15,173 nucleotides of DNA from Deltaproteobacteria bacterium (lineage in GTDB: Bacteria > Desulfobacterota_B > Binatia > Binatales > Binataceae): NCBI GenBank assembly GCA_021827465.1, contig JAKAVX010000013.1:1-15173 (forward strand), read 5' to 3'. The notes under the pieces were generated by a model. The model was not told the origin of the DNA. It worked only from the letters and a program-made list of their open reading frames with translations, and searched no databases. Position 1 is the first letter of the stretch; the number at the start of each line of letters is the position of its first letter. Position numbers and translations under genes: made by a program. This document shows positions 6,201 through 14,022 of the stretch, piece by piece.

Positions 6201-8302
6201 TCCAGAAGCCGAACTCCAAGGAGTTCTTCTCGAACGTCGATCCGCTGTACCGCACCTACGGGAAGCAGGAGGCCCTTCACTCGCAGAAGGAGTACTTCGA
6301 ACGCGACGCAACGATTGAGCACGGCTGGGTTTCGTACAACGCGCGGTTCAAGTCGCTTTCGACGTGGAACAAGTTCGCGGCGTCTCCCTTCGGAGACGCC
6401 GAAGACGGAGAGGGTCGCTTCTCCTTCACGAGGTCTGGTGCCGATAATGCGACGCTCCACGAGAGTTGGCGTCGGAGTCGTGCCGGCCGCACGGGATACG
6501 CTGATCCGGAGCACCCATTCCGCTATCAAGGTTCAGCGGACATCAACACCTATAAGATGTTCTGCGAGGCCGGCCGCGCGCTGCTGCGCAAGGACGGCTA
6601 CCTTGGCCTCCTGGCGCCGTCGGGTATCTACACAGACAAGGGGTCTACGGACCTTCGCACGCTGCTGCTCGAGAAGAGCCGGTGGGAGTGGCTCTTCGGC
6701 TTCGAGAACCGGCAGGGAATCTTCGATATCCATCGGTCGTTCAAGTTCAACCCGATCATCGTGCGCAAGGGTGGGAAGACCTCCGCCATTCGCACGGCGT
6801 TCATGCACCGCGATGTCGAGGACTGGCAGGAGGCCGAGAGATACGCGCTGCCGTATCCACACGAGCGCGTCGAGCAATTCAGTCCGCGATCGAGGGCGAT
6901 CCTCGAGATCCGATCGGAACGCGACCTCAATGTCCTAGAGAAGATGTACGCGAGCTCCGTCCTGCTCGGCGATGAAGGCCCAGACGGATGGGGAGTCCGG
7001 TACGCCTGCGAGTTTCACATGACGAACGACTCGAAGCTCTTCCCGCCGCGCCCCAAGTGGGAGGAGCGTGGCTTCAAACCGAACGAGTACGGGTTGTGGA
7101 TTGGGCCCAAGGGCGAGGTCGCGCTACCCCTTTACGAGGGCCGCATGGTCGGTCAGTTCGACTTCAGCGAGAAGGGGTGGGTTCGCGGAAAGGGACGAAG
7201 TGCGGAGTGGCGGGCCATTGACTTCCCGTCCAAGGTGTTCGAGCCACAGTACCTGATGTCCCGAGACGACTTCGCCAAAAGCGATGCGTTCCGCGGACTC
7301 AAGATCGGCTTGCTCGCCGTCGGTTCTGCAACCAACGCGCGCTCGATGGTCTGCGCAAGCCTGTATGACCTACCGTGTGGGAATGCGGTGCCGGTCCTGA
7401 AGCCCTCTCAGGGCAATTCAAGCTCCCTGCTGTTGGTCGCTACGGTCAACAGTCTCTCGTATGATTTCGCTCTCCGCTGCCGACTCGGCGGGGTTAATCT
7501 CAACTATTTCGTCATCGAGGAGACGCCCTTGCCTCGCCCGACAAAGTGGGGCGTCGCGCAAACGCTGGCGAGGGCAATCGCGAGCCTTTGCTGGCCGCAT
7601 GCAATGTTTGCACCCGTCTGGAACGTGCTAGGTGGGCAGGAGGGTCAACTCAGATCGAAAGCGTGGAAGAGGCTGTGGGCCGTAACTGAGTACAATCGCT
7701 TGCGGCTGCGATGCGTCCTGGACGCAGTCGTTGCCTATATTTACGGCCTTGATGTTCACGATATGGAATGGCTGCTACGCGATTGCGATCACCCGGTGGA
7801 AGCGACGAGATCGGATGAATTCACGCGCTCCCTCGACCCGAAAGGCTTCTGGCGCGTCGACAAGGAGAAGGATCCGGAGCTGCGCCACACGGTCCTCACG
7901 CTTGTTGCGTTCCAGGAGCTGAAGCGCTTCGGTCTCGAGGCGTTCCTCGCCCTCAACGAGGGCGAAGGGTGGATGCTCCCTGAGACGCTTCGGCTCGCGG
8001 ATTACGGTCTCGGTCATGACGACCGTGCGAAGAGCCCCCAGCCGGTCGCATCGCGCCTCGGACCGCGCTTTTTCCCATGGCAGCTCGAGCAGGGCGTCGA
8101 GGAGTCCTGGGAGGAGTGCGCGCGTCACGCGGAGCGACTGGAGATGCTCCTGGGACGCCCTTTAGGAGGGGATGCCGGGACCCAGGACGCGACCCCCGAC
8201 AGCGCCCGAAGACCAACCGATCTGTTCGGGCACACGCTTCAGACCGACCTGTTTGGAAACGTGGTCGCGGGAAGAACAACCCGCGGAAAAAGAGGTAGAT
8301 GA
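3242..8302 (+). CDS. Eco57I-like adenine-N6 DNA methyltransferase of a DISARM-like defence operon
   Basis: This 1686-residue protein probably methylates adenine in host DNA so the partner helicase-nuclease can tell self from foreign. Residues 1-480 form an N-terminal domain like that of type IIG/Eco57I enzymes, with ALLTNGRQWRLIHAG near 159-173; no clear PD-(D/E)xK nuclease site is visible there. A very acidic, probably disordered linker spans about 495-535. The methyltransferase core has the AdoMet motif CDPSMGSGSF (669-678), YGVDIDPLAVELARMALW (752-769) and the catalytic motif NPPW (982-985), typical of N6-adenine enzymes. ADINTYKMF and LLAPSGIYTDKG stretches follow, then a likely target-recognition region (about 1190-1450) and a helical end. 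The C-terminal tail repeats TDLFG twice (1659-1663 and 1668-1672). It is far longer than an ordinary methyltransferase (400-600 residues) and comparable to giant BREX PglX and DISARM DrmMI. The ATG at 3242 overlaps the upstream stop; the helicase gene follows after 3 bases. Confidence 0.9.
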   Translation: MMLGNGPDAPIWWASLKHGGMLIAPARLVEHFALDCPPLARHLADRLRRDLLRVRTTDGEHLAALLDTVLEDVLGLDRARWAKGNEVDTRWSHKALTAEIVKPRRVWHATDEVVLPVFVADGSASGDRYADEGRLGIGRGRRPVSRVVEWLRRSGEKVALLTNGRQWRLIHAGADYDAWCEWDTDLWFEEGVPGPQVTALRILLGEAALRPPKPREPPLLIAAILASRRGQAELSAALGERVRLAVEILIRESAPALATVDGDGPGKVSRRDLYIAATRMVMRCVVVLFAEARDLLPRDNAIYNECYGVQGLREQLARLAGGRAERLRHSHSGWPRLLALFRLIHQGSPHEALPIPRYGGGLFAAGDRTSKDGVLRALAAFEDPSNAPSDAAIHEILEFLCVSKVKVRQGRSSKWVAAPVDFSDLSSEYIGILYEGLLDFELHRAPDHDAIVFLRLGDEPALPLSRLEEEMAPKRLADLMGKLKKSTKKLAAAEGESDEDEAQGEEDDDTASAEEELAEEVQPEAPTEEEPADAAFREESGFDIVREVRERAEIWAQKAVTEAKLVPYPRHDTDAAVRDRRAEEVKRRGRALYRLVLPGQWYLVRWGGTRKGAGTFYTRPQLAVPTARRTLQPLCYEAADQAKDEGTGLITVTKWIPRRPEEILALKICDPSMGSGSFLVAALRYLTDALVESLHFHRRLHAKPDGAICKLADGLPLDHPSQETLPVPPDHPEFDDRLAARLKRHVVERCIYGVDIDPLAVELARMALWVETMDRQLPFGFLDHKLRCGNALVGCWFDRFQDYPVMAVERDDAGDKNHTWVTGSSADEKAVWTKRWKEAKNDVVKPEARAWISARREDAFPFMRAGYSATRLHDEGLAVFRELHELPVHEVDRREDLYRDKIANNPALGRLREAFDTWCAIWFWPGDNLDLIPSPRTFHDPPKAVRAIVARLRDELLFFHWEIEFPDVFTGPGSGFDAVIGNPPWEIQKPNSKEFFSNVDPLYRTYGKQEALHSQKEYFERDATIEHGWVSYNARFKSLSTWNKFAASPFGDAEDGEGRFSFTRSGADNATLHESWRRSRAGRTGYADPEHPFRYQGSADINTYKMFCEAGRALLRKDGYLGLLAPSGIYTDKGSTDLRTLLLEKSRWEWLFGFENRQGIFDIHRSFKFNPIIVRKGGKTSAIRTAFMHRDVEDWQEAERYALPYPHERVEQFSPRSRAILEIRSERDLNVLEKMYASSVLLGDEGPDGWGVRYACEFHMTNDSKLFPPRPKWEERGFKPNEYGLWIGPKGEVALPLYEGRMVGQFDFSEKGWVRGKGRSAEWRAIDFPSKVFEPQYLMSRDDFAKSDAFRGLKIGLLAVGSATNARSMVCASLYDLPCGNAVPVLKPSQGNSSSLLLVATVNSLSYDFALRCRLGGVNLNYFVIEETPLPRPTKWGVAQTLARAIASLCWPHAMFAPVWNVLGGQEGQLRSKAWKRLWAVTEYNRLRLRCVLDAVVAYIYGLDVHDMEWLLRDCDHPVEATRSDEFTRSLDPKGFWRVDKEKDPELRHTVLTLVAFQELKRFGLEAFLALNEGEGWMLPETLRLADYGLGHDDRAKSPQPVASRLGPRFFPWQLEQGVEESWEECARHAERLEMLLGRPLGGDAGTQDATPDSARRPTDLFGHTLQTDLFGNVVAGRTTRGKRGR
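8291..8296 (+). promoter_or_regulatory. Ribosome binding site of the DUF1998 helicase gene
   Basis: AGAGGT lies 9 bases before the ATG at 8306 and inside the last codons of the methyltransferase gene. It supports 8306 as the start and tight co-expression of the two large genes. Confidence 0.6.
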
Positions 8303-8305
8303 CAC

Positions 8306-11300
8306 ATGCTCAACCCGATCACGTATACCGAGCACGTTGTCGGCGACTTTCTGCGTTACCAGCTCACGACGTATCCGTTCGCCGATCGCAGCCTTCACGA
8401 GCAGATGCGCCACCTCCTCAACCTCGAGGAGACGCGTGCGACGCCTCTGCTCAAGGGCCCCTATGTCAGCCTGAGCAGGTCGTTTCGCAAAGGAGCAAAG
8501 GTATCCGACCTCGTCGCAGCCGGTATATTGCACCCGCACGTCGCGAACCTCGTGCCCTATCCTCACGTGTATGGGCATCAGGAAGCGGCGATCCGTGCCA
8601 TTGGGTCTGGCAAGACTACCCTCGTCTCCACCGGCACGGGCTCGGGCAAGACGGAATGCTTCCTCTATCCCATCATCAGCCGCTGCCTAACGCTGCGAGA
8701 TCAGCGGGCCCCGGCCGGCATCGTGGCGGTCATCGTCTACCCGATGAACGCGCTCGCTGAGGACCAGCTCGGTCGCCTCCGCGAACTCCTTGCCGGCACG
8801 GGCGTCACCTTCGGCATGTATATCGGCAAGACTCCCGAGCGTGCCGAGGACGTTCCGGGGACTCGGCTCGCCTCCGGCGCGTCTCGCGCCGACTACCTAC
8901 GGACTCTCGAGACCGCGCGCAAGGAGAAGCAGTCGCACGCCATCCATCCGTCCGAAGAGTGCATTGCACGTGACGAGATGCGCATGCCTGGCAAGCAGCC
9001 GCGTATCTTGCTCACAAACGTCAAGCAGCTCGAGCTGCTGTTGACGAGACAGAAAGACGTCGAACTCTTCGACGGGGCTCGGCTTGAGTTTCTGGTATTC
9101 GACGAAGCGCACACGTTCAGCGGTGTTGGGGGGGCAGAGACGGCCTGTCTCATTCGCCGCCTGCGTACCTACTGCGGACGTGGTCCGACGGAGACCGTCT
9201 GCGTCGCCACTTCGGCGACCATCGCGGATCCGGAGCGCGGTCCTGAGGCGGGGCGCGATTTTGCGGCCCGGTTCTTTGGCGTTCCCTCTGCCTCCGTGAC
9301 GCTGGTCGGCGAGGAATATGAACCGGACGTCTGGGCGAGCAGCCGCAAACTGTCCGGGCCGCTCCCCGGGGATCCATCGGTTCAGCTTCGCACGGTGCTG
9401 GACGCTGTGGCGGGCGTCGAAAACGACGGGCCGCCCGATGGGGCGATTCGGCTGCTTCAGAGTGTCTTCCAGTCGATGACGGGGTCGCGTCTCGATGCGG
9501 CCCGGTGGCAGGAGAGCCTCTACGACCGGCTCGCGGCGAACGAACTCGTGTACCAAATCGCGGAGGCGCTGCGCGCCCCTCGTCCGCTCGACGATTTGGT
9601 CGAGGATCTGGCTTGCACGGTCGGCCGCTCCGTGCCCGAGGAAGAAGTCCTCGCCTGGCTTGCGGTGGGTGCCGTATCGCGGAAGGAGGGTCGCCCTCTG
9701 CTGCGGCCGGTGGTCCACGCGTTCGTCAGGGGCGTTGGTGGCGCCGTGGTGACGTTCCCCGGGGACGTGGTCGGCCCGAAGCTCTGGCTCTCGGCAGAGG
9801 AAGCTGTCGCGGGCGACAGCAATCTCTACAGATTGCCGGTTCTGAGCTGCACGACGTGCGGACAGCACTACTTCGTGCATCACGCGGCCGATTTCAGCTT
9901 TCTCGAAAAAGCGCCGGAGGGCGGGGAGGCCGTCGAAAACAGGGTCGTCTGGCGCCCGCTTGATCCCGCTCAGGGCGGCAAGCGCCTGGTTCTGGTCGAC
10001 CGGCTTGCCACAGAGGATCAGGGCGACGAGGGAGCAGAAGGTGAAGAAGGAGAGGGCACTCCGACGCCGCGCCGTTGGGGTGCACCGATATTTTTCTGTC
10101 GGATCTGCGGCTCGCTGCATCCCACCCAGCAGTCTCGTTGCGACGGTTGCGGGCGCGAGGGCGCGCTGGTCGGGCTCTTCGTAGTGCGCCAGAAGCAAAC
10201 TGTCCCTGGCTACCTCACGTCCTGCGTGGCGTGCGGCGCGCTGGGGCGCCAGCGCGTAGGCCTCTACCGCGAGCCGGCGCGCCCGGTCAGGGCCGTGGCG
10301 GTGTCGGACGTGCACGTGCTCGCGCAGAACATGCTGCAATACGCCGAGCGGCGACGCTTGTTGATCTTCGCGGATAACCGTCAGGACGCCGCCTTCCAGG
10401 CCGGCTGGATGCAGGACCACGCCCGCCGCTACCGGCTGCGAGCACTGATCTACGAGCGCCTCGTTCAAGGGCCGGTGTCCGTCGGCGATCTGACCGCGCA
10501 CCTGGATGAGCTACTGGACCGCGATGACGACCTGTCTCGGGTGCTCGTTCCCGAGGTCTGGCGCGTTCACCGCAAGGAGGCGGAGGGCATTCGGCACAGT
10601 GAAGAGCGCAAGCGTTTTCTCCGCATCCAGGTTCTCCGCGAGATCACGACGAGCATGCGACAGCGGATCGGCCTCGAGCCGTGGGGCCGCCTAGTCGTTG
10701 AATACGCGGGTCTTTCTCCGGACCTCGCGTTCTTCCATATGTGGTCGGCGCGGCTCGATACGTTCCCCGCTGATCTTGTATCGGGCGTCGCGACACTCCT
10801 CGACATCACCCGTCGGAGCGCTCTGGTCCTCGACCGCGAGGGCCTCATCTTTTCACGCTTCTGGCAGGACGGAGACTTCGAGATCCAGCGTGGCTATCTA
10901 CCCCTGATGCCCGGCGTCCCGAAAGGGCTGAAGTTACGACGCGAGCCGGGGGACGACTCGGCGCGAGTGCAGCAGTGGCTGAGCGAGCGCGGCGAAACGC
11001 TCGCGAAGCAGCTCGCGCGGCGATTCCGAGTACCAACGGATCAGATCGACGAGTTCTTTGACGAGTTGTGGTGCCTGTTGACCGACGATCTGAAGGTTCT
11101 TGCTCCCGTCACGCTCACCGGCTCGCGTAACCGAGCGCTTCCGCGCTGTGCTGGCGTCCGCCAGGTCGATGCCGACAAGCTGCGACTCATCGCCCATCGA
11201 GGAGTTTTCCGCTGTAACACTTGCCGGCGCGCGTACGTCCGCGCCACGCCCCATATGGTCTGCGCCGCATGGCGCTGCAAGGGCACCCTCGTCGCTGAGC

Positions 11301-13804
11301 AGGAAAACGGTGAGGACTACGACCTCATGGTGCTCGACAAAAACTTCGCGATGCTACGGCCACGCGAGCACTCGGCGCAGATTCCCCCAGAGGACCGGGA
11401 GATTCTCGAGCGTGCCTTCAAGGGAGAGCACGAGCTGGTCAACACGCTCGTGTGCACGCCGACACTCGAGCTCGGTGTCGATATCGGCGCCCTCGATGCC
11501 GTTCTGATGCGCAACGTGCCCCCGCTGCCCGCGAACTACTGGCAGCGCGCGGGGCGTGCCGGGCGCCGACATCGCATGGCCGTGAACTTCACGTATGCGC
11601 GCCCGGCGAGTCACGACCGCGCATACTTCGCGGACCCTCTCAAGCTCCTTCAGGGACTGATCTCGCCACCGAGATTCAATCTAAAGAACGAGCTCATGGT
11701 GCGCAAGCACGTCCACGCCGCCGTACTGACCGTGCTCTTCCGGCTGACACGGCCTGGCAGTCCATTGAGCGAGGAGAACCGCAAGGAGCTGGATGCGGCG
11801 CTGCGTCATTGCTTCCCGACCCAGGTCAAACATTTTCTCTTCGACGATGCCGGATATGTGCGATCGTCTCCGTTCGACGTTGGACCGCTCGGTATCGTCG
11901 TGTCGAAGCACGAGGCCACCATCATCGAACACGTCCGTCAGGTGTTCGAGCAGGGATGGCCGGCGGAGGACGCGGCAGTTGTCGCGCCCGATCGCCTCGC
12001 GTTGCAGACAGGAGCGATTGCGGAGCGTCTGGCCGATGTCATCGCGCGGCTGGCGCGACGCCTCCAGTGGGCGCTCGACCAGATGCGGAGACTCGACGAA
12101 GCGCGTGCGAAGAAGGGAACGCTCGATCCGGATGAGGATGCGCTGAGACTGCGCTGTGACCGCCTCGTGAAGAAGCTCAAGGGCATCGACACTCGTCGGC
12201 GACGCGAGGCGGAAGGGTACGACGACACGAACACATACGCTGTGCTTGCGGCCGAAGGCTTCCTGCCGGGGTACGGACTGGATATCGGCGCTGTCGTTGG
12301 CTTCCACCAGGCACCTCGGTACGGGACCGATCTCCGCGACTGGGAGCTGCGCCGTGCGTTGGCGCTGGCGCTTCGTGAGTACGTCCCGGGCAACCTCATC
12401 TACGCCAACGGGCATCGCTTCTATCCTCGCTTCTTCCACCTAGAGGCGACCGAGCCGACGATCTTTCAGGTGGACGTCGCGAACGAGGCGGTGGTCGAAA
12501 TTGGTACGGCGACGGCCAGCGGCGCAGTTGGACTCGGTGCAATGGCGTTGGCTGCGGTACCGATCTGCGACGTCGATTTGCCTCACCAGTCGCACATCTC
12601 CGATGACGAGGACTATCGGTTCCAGCTCCCGGTCTCTGTCTTCGGGTCCGAGCAGTCCCGGCATGGCGCCGGCAAAGCATACCGCTGGGGCCCGAAGGAC
12701 GTGTCGCTGCGTGCGTCGGTCGAAATCCGCCTAGTGAACGTTGGCCCTGCGCAGCTTGTCCGAGGCTCGTCGCGGCTCGGCTATCCGCTCTGCCTGGTCT
12801 GCGGACAGAGTCGCTCTGCCCTTGCGTCGCAGGTGGATCGCGACCAGTTCGCGGCCGATCACCGCGAGCGCTGCGGTCGGCCCGTGGAGTCCGCGGGCTT
12901 CTTCGCTGACATCATTGCAGACGCGCTTTGCTTGCAGCGGTGCGCGAACCGTGAAGAGGCGTACAGCGTCGCCGAGGCACTTCGGAAAGGCGCGGCTGAA
13001 ATTCTCGAGATGGAGCGCGAGGACCTGCAGATCCTTACGCTCGGGCGCGCTGGAACGGAGGAGGTAGACGTTCTGCTTTACGACCCGATGCCGGGTGGTT
13101 CGGGGCTCCTCGACCAGATGACGAGCCGTTGGTCCGAGGTCGTCACGGCGGCGCGCGCGATCGTCGAGGGTTGTCCGTCTGCGTGCGCGACCGCCTGCAT
13201 CGATTGCTTGTACACATTTCGCAACGCGTTCTACCACCAGCACCTCAACCGGAACACTGCGGCCGATCGGCTTCGCACGTGGGGCGACACGCTGTCTTTC
13301 GGGCACGACATTCCGCCTCGGCTCCCGTCCACGGACTCGGGCGGGCTGCCCGTGAACGAGGCGGAGGCGACCCTGCGCGCGCTCCTCGAACGCGCCGGCC
13401 TCCCTTCGCCAGTCGGGCAGCGGCCCATCGGCCTTGGCAGGCCCCTCGGTTCAACCACGCCCGACTTCTTCTATGAGGATCCGGATGGCCGGACCGAAGG
13501 GATCTGCATCTACCTCGATGGCATGAGCGAGCACATCCATGGCAACGCCGCCACGCAACGTCATGATCGCGAGGTGCGGGAGGAGTTGCGCCACCGTGGC
13601 TACGAGGTCTTTGAGATCCCCTTCGGGCACCTCAGCGATCGCGACGCAATGGTCCGGCACTTTTATCGGCTTGGCCGCATCCTGCTGGGGAAGGAACAGG
13701 CAGGAAGGCTCCGCGATGAGCCGCGGTGGTTCGTGACGGAGGCCGACCCGACCCAGGAGACCGCAGGAGTAGGCGGCGAAGTCCATGAGACACTCAAACC
13801 GTAG
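8306..13804 (+). CDS. Giant DEAH helicase with DUF1998 and a C-terminal Vsr-like/PD-(D/E)xK domain
   Basis: This 1832-residue superfamily 2 helicase is probably the ATP-driven effector of the operon. Helicase motifs: Walker A GTGSGKTE (110-117), DEAH (266-269), SAT (303-305) and motif VI QRAGRAGRR (1080-1088). Motifs III and VI are about 775 residues apart, so a very large insertion separates or splits the RecA lobes. It holds Cys pairs 515/518, 598/601, 612/615, 640/643 and 970/973/986/991 that probably bind zinc. DUF1998 (about 1480-1660) has C1496/C1499, DPMPGGSGLLDQM (1593-1605) and the cluster C1623/C1627/C1631/C1634, as in MrfA, DrmB and DruE relatives. The C-terminus (about 1690-1800) reads TTPDFFY, ICIYLDG, then a Vsr/DUF559-like REELRHRGYEVFEIP. 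A tyrosine stands where the usual catalytic glutamate precedes the DG, so nuclease activity is uncertain. The length resembles DruE; the context resembles DISARM. The start has a good ribosome binding site. Confidence 0.9.
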   Translation: MLNPITYTEHVVGDFLRYQLTTYPFADRSLHEQMRHLLNLEETRATPLLKGPYVSLSRSFRKGAKVSDLVAAGILHPHVANLVPYPHVYGHQEAAIRAIGSGKTTLVSTGTGSGKTECFLYPIISRCLTLRDQRAPAGIVAVIVYPMNALAEDQLGRLRELLAGTGVTFGMYIGKTPERAEDVPGTRLASGASRADYLRTLETARKEKQSHAIHPSEECIARDEMRMPGKQPRILLTNVKQLELLLTRQKDVELFDGARLEFLVFDEAHTFSGVGGAETACLIRRLRTYCGRGPTETVCVATSATIADPERGPEAGRDFAARFFGVPSASVTLVGEEYEPDVWASSRKLSGPLPGDPSVQLRTVLDAVAGVENDGPPDGAIRLLQSVFQSMTGSRLDAARWQESLYDRLAANELVYQIAEALRAPRPLDDLVEDLACTVGRSVPEEEVLAWLAVGAVSRKEGRPLLRPVVHAFVRGVGGAVVTFPGDVVGPKLWLSAEEAVAGDSNLYRLPVLSCTTCGQHYFVHHAADFSFLEKAPEGGEAVENRVVWRPLDPAQGGKRLVLVDRLATEDQGDEGAEGEEGEGTPTPRRWGAPIFFCRICGSLHPTQQSRCDGCGREGALVGLFVVRQKQTVPGYLTSCVACGALGRQRVGLYREPARPVRAVAVSDVHVLAQNMLQYAERRRLLIFADNRQDAAFQAGWMQDHARRYRLRALIYERLVQGPVSVGDLTAHLDELLDRDDDLSRVLVPEVWRVHRKEAEGIRHSEERKRFLRIQVLREITTSMRQRIGLEPWGRLVVEYAGLSPDLAFFHMWSARLDTFPADLVSGVATLLDITRRSALVLDREGLIFSRFWQDGDFEIQRGYLPLMPGVPKGLKLRREPGDDSARVQQWLSERGETLAKQLARRFRVPTDQIDEFFDELWCLLTDDLKVLAPVTLTGSRNRALPRCAGVRQVDADKLRLIAHRGVFRCNTCRRAYVRATPHMVCAAWRCKGTLVAEQENGEDYDLMVLDKNFAMLRPREHSAQIPPEDREILERAFKGEHELVNTLVCTPTLELGVDIGALDAVLMRNVPPLPANYWQRAGRAGRRHRMAVNFTYARPASHDRAYFADPLKLLQGLISPPRFNLKNELMVRKHVHAAVLTVLFRLTRPGSPLSEENRKELDAALRHCFPTQVKHFLFDDAGYVRSSPFDVGPLGIVVSKHEATIIEHVRQVFEQGWPAEDAAVVAPDRLALQTGAIAERLADVIARLARRLQWALDQMRRLDEARAKKGTLDPDEDALRLRCDRLVKKLKGIDTRRRREAEGYDDTNTYAVLAAEGFLPGYGLDIGAVVGFHQAPRYGTDLRDWELRRALALALREYVPGNLIYANGHRFYPRFFHLEATEPTIFQVDVANEAVVEIGTATASGAVGLGAMALAAVPICDVDLPHQSHISDDEDYRFQLPVSVFGSEQSRHGAGKAYRWGPKDVSLRASVEIRLVNVGPAQLVRGSSRLGYPLCLVCGQSRSALASQVDRDQFAADHRERCGRPVESAGFFADIIADALCLQRCANREEAYSVAEALRKGAAEILEMEREDLQILTLGRAGTEEVDVLLYDPMPGGSGLLDQMTSRWSEVVTAARAIVEGCPSACATACIDCLYTFRNAFYHQHLNRNTAADRLRTWGDTLSFGHDIPPRLPSTDSGGLPVNEAEATLRALLERAGLPSPVGQRPIGLGRPLGSTTPDFFYEDPDGRTEGICIYLDGMSEHIHGNAATQRHDREVREELRHRGYEVFEIPFGHLSDRDAMVRHFYRLGRILLGKEQAGRLRDEPRWFVTEADPTQETAGVGGEVHETLKP

Positions 13805-13897
13805 ATGATTTCGCTCATCGACGAACAACTGCAAAGAGAATCGCGGGCTGCGATCGGCACTCGCTGCGGATCTGCGATGTCCGATGCCGCCAAGGTC

Positions 13898-13912
13898 TCC
13901 TGCGAAGCAGGA
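13898..13912. terminator. Perfect 6-bp hairpin after the helicase gene
   Basis: TCCTGC (13898-13903) and GCAGGA (13907-13912) pair perfectly around a GAA loop, about 95 bases after the helicase stop. No T-run follows, so it is at most a weak or factor-assisted terminator of the operon. Confidence 0.25.
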
Positions 13913-13943
13913 ATCAGGGCCTCGATCTCTGAACGCGGCACCG

Positions 13944-13952
13944 TGGTAAGAT
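13944..13952 (+). promoter_or_regulatory. Possible extended -10 promoter for the kinase gene pair
   Basis: TGGTAAGAT matches an extended -10 element (TGn plus TAAGAT against TATAAT). No good -35 lies 16-18 bases upstream, which extended -10 promoters can tolerate. It would give a leader of about 60 bases before the GTG at 14023. Confidence 0.3.
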
Positions 13953-14009
13953 AGCGATAGGCATATGAAAAGGTGTGCTTCCGTCGATCGGGGTGTTCTA
14001 TGGGCGGAG

Positions 14010-14015
14010 GGAGAG
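14010..14015 (+). promoter_or_regulatory. Ribosome binding site that decides the kinase start
   Basis: GGAGAG, part of a longer GGAGGGAGAG run, ends 7 bases before GTG 14023. The alternative GTG at 13975 has only AAAAGG placed too close to it, so 14023 is preferred. Confidence 0.5.
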
Positions 14016-14022
14016 CGACACT

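Larger units (their letters stand above)
13805..14022. other. Intergenic region between the defence operon and the kinase gene
   Basis: This stretch of about 218 bases holds no convincing gene. It contains one perfect hairpin (13898-13912), a possible extended -10 promoter element (13944-13952) and the kinase gene's ribosome binding site. A GTG at 13975 could extend the kinase frame 16 residues into it. Base composition starts to shift here from the GC-rich operon to the AT-richer module downstream. Confidence 0.6.

Noticed and set aside
8594..8656. Apparent duplicated Walker A (GSGKTT followed by GTGSGKTE) in the helicase
   Set aside because: Only the second copy is in the expected motif I context (STGTGSGKTE). 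The first is in the variable segment before it and is probably chance similarity.
8897..10501. A 534-codon open frame on the - strand opposite the helicase gene
   Set aside because: It lies wholly inside the helicase coding region, has no recognisable domain, and is an Arg/Pro/Ala-rich antisense product of GC-rich codon use.
11681..12439. A 252-codon - strand open frame
   Set aside because: Antisense shadow of the helicase gene with no ribosome binding site or domain signature.
13804..13819. GATGA/TCATC inverted repeat at the helicase stop as a terminator
   Set aside because: Only a 5-bp AT-rich stem with no following T-run; too weak to support.
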